DNA of 64,000 nt from Ensifer adhaerens (GCF_020035535.1 NZ_CP083350.1:372001-436000), one strand, 5' to 3'. Shown: positions 52,210 to 61,365, counted from the stretch's first letter. Notes: generated by a model from the letters alone, not told the origin. Made by a program: numbers and translations.

Positions 52210-52620
52210 TCAGTGTCTTCGATGGTCGCTTGCCGACGTGGCGCTTTCGAGAACAACGATCCCGGAATAGAGCACCGGAGTATCCTTCCGATCGCGAAAG
52301 CACCGACCAAAAGCGACGACCGAGACGTAGTGTCCGCCTCGCGTCCTTACGCGATAGGTCGATTGCTGGGCTCGCCCTCCCACCATGGTGGCGGCAATTT
52401 CCTTTGCCAGATACGGCCGGTCTTCCGGGTGAACCCGGTCGAGATAGAGCTTGAGCGGCAATCCGCGATTGGTCTCCGTGGCGATCAATCCGAAAAGCTC
52501 CGCCAGAGCCGAGTCCGCGTAGACGAGGTCCTGTGTAATGTCCCAGGTGAAAATCCCGGAATCCGCAGTTTCCACATCGGCGAGATCCACAACGAAGGTG
52601 CGCTCTCTATCCCCTTCCAT
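52210..52620 (-). CDS. Stand-alone PAS-domain protein
   Basis: A 136-residue protein consisting of one PAS-3 fold: GIFTWDITQDLVYADSALAE, YLDRVHPEDRPYLAKEI and TYRVRTRGGHYVSVVAFGR. There is no kinase or output domain, so it may sense a ligand and act by protein contacts. AAGGAAGG precedes the ATG. No cofactor-binding residue can be identified. Confidence 0.8.
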   Translation of the reverse strand: MEGDRERTFVVDLADVETADSGIFTWDITQDLVYADSALAELFGLIATETNRGLPLKLYLDRVHPEDRPYLAKEIAATMVGGRAQQSTYRVRTRGGHYVSVVAFGRCFRDRKDTPVLYSGIVVLESATSASDHRRH

Positions 52621-52696
52621 GGGCCTTCCTTATGTTCGGGGGATCATTACCCGGTGTGAATGGAACCTGTGTGAACGACACACGCAACACCGTCAA

Positions 52697-53014
52697 TCAG
52701 TCGAATTTCGAGGACACATCAAAGGTGTGCCGATCGACCAACTGGCGCAAGCAGGCATGCAGCCGCCCGTTGTAGCCGCCATCATTGTCCTCCAGAATAT
52801 CCAGATAGAACTGCGCTATCGCGCGAAATTCGCCGGCGTCGCGCGGGACGCGCTGCTCAATCTCGACGAACGTTTGCTCCACGGTCCGTTCGAGCGAGCG
52901 GAATCGTTCCGTTTCATATTCGTCAACCAGCCCAAACAGTTGGCTCTGCGCCGCTTTGAATTGTGCGATGAGGTCCGTGACCTTCGCATCGCCATCTTGA
53001 TCAGATCTATGCAT
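52697..53014 (-). CDS. Small helical hypothetical protein, 105 aa
   Basis: Begins MHRSDQDGDAKVTDLIAQFK and continues FGLVDEYETERFRSLERTVE, an almost entirely helical and acidic protein, possibly coiled-coil. Upstream (53015-53100) is AT-richer. I recognise no family. Confidence 0.5.
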   Translation of the reverse strand: MHRSDQDGDAKVTDLIAQFKAAQSQLFGLVDEYETERFRSLERTVEQTFVEIEQRVPRDAGEFRAIAQFYLDILEDNDGGYNGRLHACLRQLVDRHTFDVSSKFD

Positions 53015-53209
53015 TTCATCAATTTAGCACGCACTAACGAACAGAACCAACTCCCCCACTTGACGACTGTCATTTTAGTTCGGATTTCCAAGCTCTTTGA
53101 CAACGAAGTGGCCAACAGTGTGACTTTTTAGCAGCAATATTTCGCCGCCCAATCCTCGGGGTGGACCGCTTGGTGATACCGGTTCTCCGCACCAGGAGGC
53201 GACGGAAAG

Positions 53210-53380
53210 CTAGAAGCGCGTTCGCAGGTAGTTCAGTTGAGCGTTCAGCCAATAGCGAACCTGTCTGGTCGCGGACTGAGCCTCATGCCCAAACTCCTGG
53301 GTATAGCGGCCCTCACACAACGTCGTGTCGACCGTCCACAATCCGCCAGCGAAAAATGCCATCAACAGGAAGCCGCGCAT
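53210..53380 (-). CDS. Small exported protein, 56 aa
   Basis: MRGFLLMAFFAGGLWTVDTT followed by LCEGRYTQEF and RQVRYWLNAQLNYLRTRF. The first 20 residues resemble a signal peptide or membrane anchor, and the remainder is amphipathic. Codon use is typical. Spacing to neighbours is large (about 200 bp each side), and no ribosome site is strong. Confidence 0.45.
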   Translation of the reverse strand: MRGFLLMAFFAGGLWTVDTTLCEGRYTQEFGHEAQSATRQVRYWLNAQLNYLRTRF

Positions 53381-53629
53381 GGCCACACAGCATGAACATG
53401 CGATATTTCTAAAATATTAACGGCGAAAAAAATCTTTCGACGGACGAGCTTCGGCCAGCCGCCAGTCGCGTCACTCGCGCAAGGGCGCGACGTCAAAAGG
53501 ACCTCCCGCGGCAAGGCCGCGGCCCAACGTCGGGTGCGTGCGATTGAGCGCTGCAGTGGGGACTGCGATGCCGCCAGCAATTGCAATCGGAAAAAGCTGA
53601 CAGCGGCTTCGGGGCGGCAGCCTCCGCAG

Positions 53630-55198
53630 TCACGGCGCAATGCCAATCTGATCGCTCAGCGTCACCTTCTCGAAATCGTTGATGAGAATATCGACACGCA
53701 CCTGCCAAGTGCCGGGCAGCGGGATGTTCATGTGTTCGACCTGCCAGTCCGCTTCACCGCGCCGCACAGCCGTGCGCTTGAACGGTTCGATGCCTGAATC
53801 AGGTTTGGACAGCACAAGCGTAACCTCCTTGGCGGCAAGTGGCTCGAGTTCGTCGGTGAGCGTGTTGATCGATACGTCCACCTCGCCCACCCGGGCGGGC
53901 GCGACGTCAACAAGGGCCATCGCCTTTTCGGTGTGAATATGAACGCTTGCAGGCTGCTCCGCCGAACCCATCAGCGCGCGCGGCGGCGGCGTGAAGCGCC
54001 AGCAAGAGACGGCTCCCAAGATCAGGAAGACAATCAGTGTTTCCGCAGCGATCGAACGGGCCAGCCGTTTCGCTGAGGCCCGATCGCCGGCCAAGGTCGG
54101 TTGTGTCAGACGCCAGCGATTCACGATCGCCAGCGGAAACAATCCCGTCAGCAATGCCATCTTGACCACAAATACCTGGCCATAGGCTGTTTCGATCAGC
54201 GCTGCCGGCTTCTCCACCTGCACGATGGCCAAGGCAATACCCGCCGCGACGAGCACTAGAACCGCATAAGGGATGGCCATTGAGAACCGCCGCAACGCCG
54301 AAAGCGCCGCCGGGTCTTTGCCGTGCAGCGCCAGACCCAGAGGCGCCAGCGCTCCGATCCAGAGACTGACCGCAATAACGTGCAGAAAGACCGCCGGGCG
54401 CATCAACCATTGCGGCTCGGCCGTGGCCGCATGCCCGCTCAGTGACAGGGCGGCAGATGAGACGACCAGCGCGGCAAGAGACGACGCCCGCGCAAGCCGA
54501 CCCTTTGCCCGCAGGGCGATTGCCGCCACACCGAAGGCAACGAACGCGGCAACGGCCGTCCCGCCGAAGCTCGTCGCCATGGCCGCGGACCAGGCAACTG
54601 GCTCGACAAGGTGCGCCAGGGGGACGCCCAATGCATCGAGCCCTTGAAAGCCCACGGCGACAAGGACACCCAGCCCCCCTATCCCGAGCGCTGCCGCGAC
54701 CACGTTGCGCCCCGATCGGGAACCGTAGAGCAGCCAATGGCGCGAAAACACGCCGCCAACACCGATGAACAGCCCCACGTAAAACGCGAGCTTTGACAGG
54801 AGAACGCCGGCGCGTACCGACCAGTCGATCTTGTCTCCCGTCGCGAGCGGAGTGGTGCTGGCGGCGCCGAGCGAAAAGACGACCGATCCGCCGATCGGAT
54901 GCCCGTCAGCAGAGGTTACGCGCCAACTGAGCACATGCGTGCCGCGCCCAAGACCGGTCGGCGCCATGATCTCGAGCAATCGATCCTTCAGCTCAAACCG
55001 TTCCAGTGGGATCGCCGTCCCATCTGGGCCGACGAGCTTCAACGACAAGGGCGAAACCGGCTCGCTGAAGGTCAACATGTAGGCGGGCGGCGCGGTATCT
55101 ACAACCGCGCCGTCCTTCGGTTCACTTGTGTTGAGCGATGCATGGGCGAAGGCGACAGTGACCTGCAGGAGAATCCCGCAGAGCGATGGTACCGGCAG
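53630..55198 (-). CDS. Fused CopC-CopD copper resistance protein, start codon uncertain
   Basis: The CopC part (LTFSEPVSPLSLKLVGPDGT, HVLSWRVTSADGHPIGGSVV with metal-site His) is followed by about eight membrane helices of a CopD domain, as in YcnJ-type fusions. The first ATG at 55078 would start inside the CopC domain. The same frame continues upstream through a signal-like segment ending FAHASLNTSEP, where the His would be the mature N-terminal copper ligand, up to a stop at 55223. In that extension there is no ATG, GTG or TTG; the likeliest start is a CTG at 55198. Either a rare start or a mutated one is present. Confidence 0.8.
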   Translation of the reverse strand: MPVPSLCGILLQVTVAFAHASLNTSEPKDGAVVDTAPPAYMLTFSEPVSPLSLKLVGPDGTAIPLERFELKDRLLEIMAPTGLGRGTHVLSWRVTSADGHPIGGSVVFSLGAASTTPLATGDKIDWSVRAGVLLSKLAFYVGLFIGVGGVFSRHWLLYGSRSGRNVVAAALGIGGLGVLVAVGFQGLDALGVPLAHLVEPVAWSAAMATSFGGTAVAAFVAFGVAAIALRAKGRLARASSLAALVVSSAALSLSGHAATAEPQWLMRPAVFLHVIAVSLWIGALAPLGLALHGKDPAALSALRRFSMAIPYAVLVLVAAGIALAIVQVEKPAALIETAYGQVFVVKMALLTGLFPLAIVNRWRLTQPTLAGDRASAKRLARSIAAETLIVFLILGAVSCWRFTPPPRALMGSAEQPASVHIHTEKAMALVDVAPARVGEVDVSINTLTDELEPLAAKEVTLVLSKPDSGIEPFKRTAVRRGEADWQVEHMNIPLPGTWQVRVDILINDFEKVTLSDQIGIAP

Positions 55199-55252
55199 AC
55201 GCCAGGCAAGGGTGTCCCCGCCTCAGGCATAGGCTGGCGCGAACGCTATCGA

Positions 55253-55636
55253 TCAGGCGAGCAGTCGAGGGGGCGCGCGAGGATAGCCGGGGCGATGTTC
55301 GCCCGTCGGCAACGGGGCTGCCGCGGGCCAATACCGCTCTGCGGCGGACGCGACTTGAAAGCAAACGACCTCGAAGGCCTCCGGAGTAGCCGCCAGGACC
55401 TGCGAGGACACGCAGCATCCAAGCAGGCAGCAATCGGCGGCGCTCCCGTGGTCGCTGTCATGGTTGTCTTTGCTGGCGTGATCCACGCTTGCGCAAAGCG
55501 CATTGCCGAAAGGATCCAATTGCGCGAAGGCAGCCATCGAACTCGCGGCAAATGTGCCGGCGATCGACTGCAGCACGAACAGGCAGGCAGCGAAAAACGC
55601 CAATCCCCAACTGTTGCGTCGCCTCACCACACTCAA
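55253..55636 (-). CDS. DUF2946-type exported small protein
   Basis: A 127-residue protein with N-terminal signal segment RRRNSWGLAFFAACLFVLQS and a Cys-rich motif DCCLLGCCVSSQVLAA near residue 68, after a His/Asp-rich stretch (DHASKDNHDSDHGS). Such proteins often precede copper genes. It lies 30 bp before the open stretch of the CopC-CopD gene on the same strand, so both probably form a copper operon. Confidence 0.72.
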   Translation of the reverse strand: MSVVRRRNSWGLAFFAACLFVLQSIAGTFAASSMAAFAQLDPFGNALCASVDHASKDNHDSDHGSAADCCLLGCCVSSQVLAATPEAFEVVCFQVASAAERYWPAAAPLPTGEHRPGYPRAPPRLLA

Positions 55637-55832
55637 GCTCCTTCTGCGCTGCTGCGAGAATGTCCCGCAGTCACCGCATAGCTATCCCGTAGACGCGCGC
55701 TCTTCCTTGCGCCACAGCAAGCACGAAGACACCAGGAAGTGGGAAAGCCGACTGCCCCTGTTTTCGAATTCGCCAGTAAAATCAGGTCGACAGCTAGGGG
55801 GCCCCGAACAGCTGGTGCTGCAGGCTTAAAAG

Positions 55833-56375
55833 CTAAGCGGATTCACGCTCGGCCATGCAGAACAATGCAAGCGCCCGAAGATAGGCTTCTACCTTCGAGC
55901 GGTTCTCGGGTGTCTCCATGGCCCCCAAAATCTCTGCAGGCTCCATCTTCATGAGGTGGAGACGGAGAAAGATATCTACCGCGAAACGGTCGCTGACCGT
56001 TGCAAGGACGGTGCGCAGATTGGCCAGCATATCGTCTCCCCGATGAGACGCATGCAGCAGGGCAATCGGCTTGTGGACGATTTCCGCTCCAGACACGAGC
56101 CAGTCGATCGCATTCTTGAGGCCAGCTGGAATGGAGCGCACGTATTCCGGGCTTGCGACGATCAGGCCGTCGCTCCTGGCAATGGCATCGATGAAGCCTT
56201 GTACCTGGCGCGGCAGGGGCAGGATCTCGAGATCCGGCGAGAAGACCGGCAGCTCTCCCACACGATCGAAGACTGAAATCTCGATGTTTGCCGGTGCAAT
56301 CGACTGGATGGCCCGCAGCATGGCCGTATTGGTGGAATTGATCCGAGCGCTGCCTGATATTGCGAGAATCTTCAT
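55833..56375 (-). CDS. NADPH-dependent FMN reductase
   Basis: A 180-residue flavodoxin-fold protein. FMN-phosphate loop SGSARINSTNTAM at the N-terminus and SPEYVRSIPAGLKNAIDWLV are the family signatures (chromate/azo/quinone reductases). The C-terminus has a helical addition. It is monocistronic on the minus strand. Physiological substrate unknown. Confidence 0.9.
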   Translation of the reverse strand: MKILAISGSARINSTNTAMLRAIQSIAPANIEISVFDRVGELPVFSPDLEILPLPRQVQGFIDAIARSDGLIVASPEYVRSIPAGLKNAIDWLVSGAEIVHKPIALLHASHRGDDMLANLRTVLATVSDRFAVDIFLRLHLMKMEPAEILGAMETPENRSKVEAYLRALALFCMAERESA

Positions 56376-56562
56376 GTCAAGAAAAATGGTCGATTGGACT
56401 TGGTTGTCAACGCCTGCAGACGATGGATGACAATCGCATTAGCTGAGTAACGGGAGAAAGTTTAACTTCTAATACGCATAGAACGATATGAGAACGCCGG
56501 TGGTACGAAAGTGGTCGCCTAACCCGTTCGAATTAGAGAAACCTTGAACAGTTGGCCGGTTG

Positions 56563-56587
56563 GGAACAACCGTCTGCGACGCGCGTT
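56563..56587 (+). promoter_or_regulatory. RpoE2/EcfG-type promoter of the 40-aa gene
   Basis: GGAAC (56563-56567), 18 bases, TT (56586-56587), 31 bp before the ATG at 56619. This is the same pattern and distance as for the PRC-barrel gene. Confidence 0.6.
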
Positions 56588-56618
56588 GCCGTATGCTGAG
56601 TGAATACGGGAAAACGAG

Positions 56619-56741
56619 ATGCGAATAATACTGGTAGCAATAGTCGCCTCGATCATGAGCATACTTGCATTCAAATATGCAGACGGCGCCTTTGGCAACG
56701 CTAACCTGGTGGCGACGGCCGATGAACTGTCGGAAAACTGA
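56619..56741 (+). CDS. Tiny membrane or exported protein, 40 aa
   Basis: MRIILVAIVASIMSILAFKY then ADGAFGNANLVATADELSEN. One hydrophobic segment (residues 3-20) is followed by a short polar tail. It sits in a 441-bp gap (56376-56816) with no other gene and has the RpoE2-like promoter above. Many such small genes are stress-induced. Confidence 0.5.
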   Translation: MRIILVAIVASIMSILAFKYADGAFGNANLVATADELSEN

Positions 56742-56816
56742 CGTGCGTCGCCTGGCACCGCAACTAGCCTCGGACGCACGATACCTCACGGCTGTGACCT
56801 TGCCGCAGCCCGAACG

Positions 56817-57737
56817 TCATGCAGCGCGAGCCGGTGCGCTCCCGAGAAACCGCTGCAGTCGAGGACAGACGAAATCAAGGAAGACCCTGACGCGTTGTGG
56901 CAAGCGCCCACCCGCAAGAAAGAGCGCGTGGATATCTTCCTCGTCCTCGGCAACCACGTCGCTCAGAACTTCGACGAGACGGCCTTCCTGGATATCCGCC
57001 CGAGCATGGTAGTCGCCGAGCCTCGCGATACCGACACCGGCCACAGCCATGCGCCGGACCGTTTCACCGTTGTTGGCAAGCAGCGCCCCATGCACCGCCC
57101 GATCGACGATACGCCCGCTTTCCTTCATCGGCCAAACCGGCGCTGAACGGCGGAAATTGAAACCAAGGCAATTGTGCTGCGTCAGATCATCGACGGAGGT
57201 CGGCGTTCCATGTCGGCTCAGATATTCGGGCGCAGCCACGATCTTCCGTCTGGCCGTCCCGATCTTGCGGGCCATCATCGTCGAATTCGGCAACGGCCCG
57301 ATGCGGAACGCCACGTCGGTACGATCGAGATAAAGGTCGACGATTTCGTCGGACAGCGACAGATCGACAACGACGTTCGGAAAGGCCTGCCAGAACTCGG
57401 GCAAGATCGGCTCAAGCCCGAGCACGCCAAAGGCAACGGAAGCATTCACCCGAACAGTCCCGCCGGTGCTCGACGCACCCTGCGAGAGCTCTCGTTCGAC
57501 CTCGTCGAACTCGTTCAGCAGCAATTGGCCGCGCTCGTAGTAGATCCGCCCTTCGGTCGTGAGCGAAAGGCGACGGGTCGACCGCTCGAAGAGCCGCACG
57601 CCGAGGCGGGTCTCCAGCCTTGCGATCAACTTGCTGATCGTCGACGGCGTCATGCGCAGCAGGCGCGCCGCTTCTGAGAAGCTGCCTGCATCGACGACGC
57701 GGACAAAGACCTGCATTTCCCCTGTGCGGTTATCCAT
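56817..57737 (-). CDS. LysR-family regulator
   Basis: A 306-residue LysR protein. The HTH (GSFSEAARLLRMTPSTISKL, IARLETRLGVRLFERSTRRL) lies at residues 17-60, followed by a binding domain with VRVNASVAFGVLGLEPILPE. It diverges from the monooxygenase operon with a perfect palindrome between, so it should regulate that operon. The effector is probably a small electrophile or aromatic compound, but this is a guess. Confidence 0.92.
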   Translation of the reverse strand: MDNRTGEMQVFVRVVDAGSFSEAARLLRMTPSTISKLIARLETRLGVRLFERSTRRLSLTTEGRIYYERGQLLLNEFDEVERELSQGASSTGGTVRVNASVAFGVLGLEPILPEFWQAFPNVVVDLSLSDEIVDLYLDRTDVAFRIGPLPNSTMMARKIGTARRKIVAAPEYLSRHGTPTSVDDLTQHNCLGFNFRRSAPVWPMKESGRIVDRAVHGALLANNGETVRRMAVAGVGIARLGDYHARADIQEGRLVEVLSDVVAEDEEDIHALFLAGGRLPQRVRVFLDFVCPRLQRFLGSAPARAA

Positions 57738-57750
57738 GACGAATCCTACT

Positions 57751-57767
57751 TGTGAAAAACTTTCACA
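57751..57767. promoter_or_regulatory. Perfect palindrome, probable LysR operator
   Basis: TGTGAAA, AAC, TTTCACA: 7-bp perfect arms containing the T-N11-A LysR pattern. It lies 14 bp from the LysR ATG and 58 bp from the monooxygenase ATG. Confidence 0.7.
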
Positions 57768-57824
57768 GAAAATGTGGAATGACAGCGACTTATCAAGCAG
57801 ATCGCCCCCGCATATCTGTTCGCC

Positions 57825-58808
57825 ATGTCAAAAATCTCAGCTCTCAACCTGATCCGCAAGCCGGATGTTATGACCCTCGGCATCGAATTGCCGCTCGACA
57901 ACGATTGGTCGCCCGAGGGCCTGGCGCGAGCGCGCGCCACCGGCCGACCCCATGGCGTAGCGGATCTGTCGTCGCAGACGGATCTGATTCGGCGGGCCGA
58001 TGCGCTCGGCTTCGCCGCCGTTTGGGCCCGCGACGTGCCGGTCTTCGACCAGGTCAACATGGGCGATGCCGGTTCGGTCTACGACGTCTTCACCCTACTC
58101 GGCTTCCTCGCCGGTGTAACCCGCCACATGGCGCTGGGCACGGCAGCGGTCGTGCTGCCGATCCGCCATCCGCTGCTGATGGCAAAGGCCGCCGCCTCGG
58201 TAGACGCACTGTCGGGAGGACGGCTCCTCCTCGGTGTTGCTTCCGGCGATCGTCCCGTCGAATACCCGCTGCTCGGCCTCGATTTCGACGGCCGCGGCGA
58301 GCGCTTTCGAGAGGCCGTTGGCTATATGAGACAGGCCTGGCAGCCGGGCGGCTTGCCGGTCGACGGTCGACGTGATCCGACACTCCATATTCTTCCGCGT
58401 CCGGCGCAGGCAAGCATTCCGCTCATTGTCGCCGGCCAAGCACGCCAGGACGACGCCTGGCTTGCAGCCAATATGGAAGGCCGTTTCGTCTATCCCGGCA
58501 ACCTCGAAAAACTGTCCCTTCAGACGAAAGCCTGGTCCGATGCGACGGCACACAAGGGCGTGTTCATCAGCGCCTTTCATCTCGATCTGCTCGAAGACCC
58601 CAACGCATCCGCTCAGCCGATCCGCTTCGGTGCCCGCCTCGGCCGCAAGGCTTTGGTCCAACACTTTGGCGCGCTCGCCCGGGCCGGCGTCGATCACATA
58701 GCGATCAACCTTCGCCAATCAAGCCGCCCGCCGGCAGAGGTCATCGAGGAGCTTGCTTCCGATGTCATGCCGCGGCTCGGCAAAATTCCCGCAATACATG
58801 CTGCTTGA
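57825..58808 (+). CDS. LLM-class flavin-dependent oxidoreductase (luciferase-like)
   Basis: A 327-residue TIM-barrel flavoenzyme. Typical strands are DALGFAAVWARDVPVFDQVN, HMALGTAAVVLPIRHPLLMA and LSGGRLLLGVASGDRPVEYP. It probably uses reduced FMN and oxygen. Downstream aldo/keto reductase and exporter genes suggest a detoxification role. An alternative start at 57870 is possible. Confidence 0.9.
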   Translation: MSKISALNLIRKPDVMTLGIELPLDNDWSPEGLARARATGRPHGVADLSSQTDLIRRADALGFAAVWARDVPVFDQVNMGDAGSVYDVFTLLGFLAGVTRHMALGTAAVVLPIRHPLLMAKAAASVDALSGGRLLLGVASGDRPVEYPLLGLDFDGRGERFREAVGYMRQAWQPGGLPVDGRRDPTLHILPRPAQASIPLIVAGQARQDDAWLAANMEGRFVYPGNLEKLSLQTKAWSDATAHKGVFISAFHLDLLEDPNASAQPIRFGARLGRKALVQHFGALARAGVDHIAINLRQSSRPPAEVIEELASDVMPRLGKIPAIHAA

Positions 58809-58824
58809 CCCCATGGAGAAACCT

Positions 58825-59649
58825 ATGAAATTCGTCAATTCGCACGGAGCCACCATTCCTTCGCTCGGCTTCGGCGTGTTCCGCATGTCGGACGCCGAAG
58901 TGGAGAGCGTCGTTCCGGCCGCGCTGGAAGCAGGCTTCCGCCATTTCGACACTGCGCAGATCTATCAGAACGAAGCTGCCCTCGGCCGTGCCCTGCAGAA
59001 GGCTGGTGCCCGCCGCGAGGACATTTTTCTGACCACGAAGGTCTGGGTGGACAACTATAGCCCAGAGAGATTTGCCGCGTCCGTCGAGGAAAGCCTCGAC
59101 AAGCTCCGGGTCGATCACGTCGACCTGCTGCTCCTCCACTGGCCGGCCGATAAAGTGGAGATCTCCGACCAGGTCGACTTGCTGAATGCAGTCCAGGCCG
59201 CAGGCAAGACCCGCTTCATCGGCGTCAGCAACCAGAACATCGCGCAGATGAACGAATCCATCGCGCGCAGCGCTGCCCCCATCGTCACCAATCAGATCGA
59301 GGTGCATCCCTATCTCGACCAGAACGCGGTGGCGGAAGCGGCCAAGTCCGCCGGCGTAGCCATCACCGCCTATTACGGCATGGCAGACGGCGAAGTGCCG
59401 CGCGATCCGGTTTTGCAGGCGATCGCCGAAAAGTACGGCAAGACGGCAGCGCAGGTCGGCATTCGCTGGCTGATCGAGCGTGGCTTCGTCGCTCTCTCGA
59501 AAACCGCCAAGCCGGGACGCGTTGCCGAGAATTTCGATGTGTTCGACTTCGAGCTCAGCGCCGAGGACATGGCCGCGATTTCCAAACTTGCACGCCCCGA
59601 CGGCCGGTTGGTCAGCCCTCCCGGACTGGCGCCTGTCTGGGACAAATAA
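58825..59649 (+). CDS. Aldo/keto reductase
   Basis: A 274-residue NADPH-dependent reductase of the AKR5 type (2,5-diketo-gluconate/methylglyoxal group). Active-site residues lie in FRHFDTAQIYQNEAALGRAL (Asp, Tyr), LTTKVWVDNY (Lys) and DLLLLHWPAD (His). GGAG precedes the ATG at 58825, 16 bp after the monooxygenase stop. It reduces aldehydes; the true substrate is open. Confidence 0.92.
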   Translation: MKFVNSHGATIPSLGFGVFRMSDAEVESVVPAALEAGFRHFDTAQIYQNEAALGRALQKAGARREDIFLTTKVWVDNYSPERFAASVEESLDKLRVDHVDLLLLHWPADKVEISDQVDLLNAVQAAGKTRFIGVSNQNIAQMNESIARSAAPIVTNQIEVHPYLDQNAVAEAAKSAGVAITAYYGMADGEVPRDPVLQAIAEKYGKTAAQVGIRWLIERGFVALSKTAKPGRVAENFDVFDFELSAEDMAAISKLARPDGRLVSPPGLAPVWDK

Positions 59650-59662
59650 CGGAGAACTCGCA

Positions 59663-60865
59663 ATGAGTGCTACAAACGCACAGGAAAGTGCGGCGCCGGC
59701 GGCTGGTTTCAACTGGCCGCTTCTCGCGCTCGCGATCGGTGCCTTCGGCATCGGCACCACCGAATTTGCGCCGATGGGCCTGCTGCCCGTCATTGCCGAT
59801 GGCGTCGGCGTATCAATTCCGACGGCCGGTCTCCTCGTCAGCGCCTATGCCATCGGCGTAATGGTCGGTGCGCCGATCATGACGCTGGCCTTTGGCCGTT
59901 TTGGCAAGCGGACGGCGCTGATGCTGCTCATGGGCATCTTCACGCTCGGCAACATTCTCTCGGCCTTCGCGCCCGACTATTGGACCTTGCTCGCGGCCCG
60001 GCTCGTGACGAGCCTCAACCACGGGGCTTTCTTCGGCCTCGGTTCGATTGTGGCGGCAAGCATCGTATCGCCGGAAAAGCGCGCAAGTGCTGTCGCCACC
60101 ATGTTCATGGGCCTGACGATCGCCAATATTGGCGGCGTTCCTGCAGCGACCTGGATCGGCCAGCAGATTGGCTGGCGCATGTCGTTTGCCGGAACGGCGG
60201 TTCTCGGCGTCGTCGCCATCACCGCCCTGTGGCAGTCCCTGCCGCGTGGCGAGGCGGGCAAGATGCCGGACGTCGCAAAGGAGTTGAAGGTGATCACCCG
60301 CCCGGTCGTGCTGCTGGCCATGGCGACAACGGTCATGGGCGCCGGGGCGATGTTCACGCTCTACACCTATGTCGCGCCCGTGCTGTCTGAGCTCACGCAC
60401 GCATCCGAGACCTTCATCACGCTCGCACTCGTCTTGATCGGCGTCGGCTTCACCATCGGCAACGGCCTCGGCGGCCGGCTGGCCGACTGGTCGCTGGATG
60501 GGGCAACGAAGATCTTTCTTGCCGCTCTCGCCGTCATCATGCTGCTCCTGCCCTTGGCTCTGACGACCCATGTCGGCGCGGCGATCGGGCTCCTTGTTTG
60601 GGGTGCGGCCACCTTTGCGATCGTGCCACCAGTGCAGATGCGGGTCATGCAGGCGGCGGCCGAGGCGCCGGGTCTCGCCTCGTCGATCAATGTCGGCGCA
60701 TTCAACCTCGGCAATGCAGTGGGAGCGGCAGTCGGTGGCGGCGCACTCAGCGCGGGCCTCGGCTACGAAGCCATTCCGATTGCCGGCGGCTTGCTGGCAG
60801 CTGCCGGCCTGGTTCTGGTGCTCATAGGAACCCGCGCGAAAAACGCGGCGCCGGCGCTTCGATAA
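59663..60865 (+). CDS. MFS transporter (DHA1/AraJ-type exporter)
   Basis: A 400-residue membrane protein with 12 predicted helices: FGIGTTEFAPMGLLPVIADG in helix one, GAPIMTLAFGRFGKRTALML (loop 2-3 motif) and RLVTSLNHGAFFGLGSIVAA. This matches drug/sugar exporters of the AraJ/YdhP kind. GGAG upstream; 13 bp after the reductase gene. Confidence 0.92.
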   Translation: MSATNAQESAAPAAGFNWPLLALAIGAFGIGTTEFAPMGLLPVIADGVGVSIPTAGLLVSAYAIGVMVGAPIMTLAFGRFGKRTALMLLMGIFTLGNILSAFAPDYWTLLAARLVTSLNHGAFFGLGSIVAASIVSPEKRASAVATMFMGLTIANIGGVPAATWIGQQIGWRMSFAGTAVLGVVAITALWQSLPRGEAGKMPDVAKELKVITRPVVLLAMATTVMGAGAMFTLYTYVAPVLSELTHASETFITLALVLIGVGFTIGNGLGGRLADWSLDGATKIFLAALAVIMLLLPLALTTHVGAAIGLLVWGAATFAIVPPVQMRVMQAAAEAPGLASSINVGAFNLGNAVGAAVGGGALSAGLGYEAIPIAGGLLAAAGLVLVLIGTRAKNAAPALR

Positions 60866-60916
60866 GCAATGCAGGACGTTGGGAAACCCAGGTAACTTAC
60901 TGACGGAGATGAAAAA

Positions 60917-61240
60917 ATGACCGAGGCCTTTCCTCACGCTGGGAAGCGTTTTGAAGTCGACTACGGCGATTTGGCGGCTATCAACACCTACAGTGCCGAC
61001 GGACGCACGCTCTATTATGAGATTACATCCGGTCCGATGTCGGGAGCATCCGGCACCGTTGAATTTCAATGGCGCCGGCTCAGCGAAGAGATCTATGCGA
61101 TCTCCTGGCAGGAAGCGGACGGCTCGACCGTCGTCCACGTCGATGACTTTCAGACCGGACGATCGTTTTCCTTCTTCACGACCCTTCAGGGGCAGTTCTT
61201 TCGCCTCGAGGGAAGTCTGCGGCAGTCACCCGAGCGGTAA
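60917..61240 (+). CDS. MoaF N-terminal-like small protein
   Basis: A 107-residue protein with a beta-rich calycin-like pattern: TLYYEITSGPMSGASGTVEF, YAISWQEADGSTVVHVDDF. It resembles MoaF N-terminal-domain proteins. It lies 51 bp after the MFS gene in the same direction and may bind the product of the operon enzymes. No catalytic residues identified. Confidence 0.65.
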   Translation: MTEAFPHAGKRFEVDYGDLAAINTYSADGRTLYYEITSGPMSGASGTVEFQWRRLSEEIYAISWQEADGSTVVHVDDFQTGRSFSFFTTLQGQFFRLEGSLRQSPER

Positions 61241-61365
61241 TCGCGGCTCGGAGCTTGTCGCTCCGGTCGTCAGCCTGACGCCAACCGACACCGGGTCAAC
61301 GACTGCCACCTGACACGGAGGCGGCGCAACGAGAGCGCGCGCCGCTTCCTCAAAGCGTAATCAAA

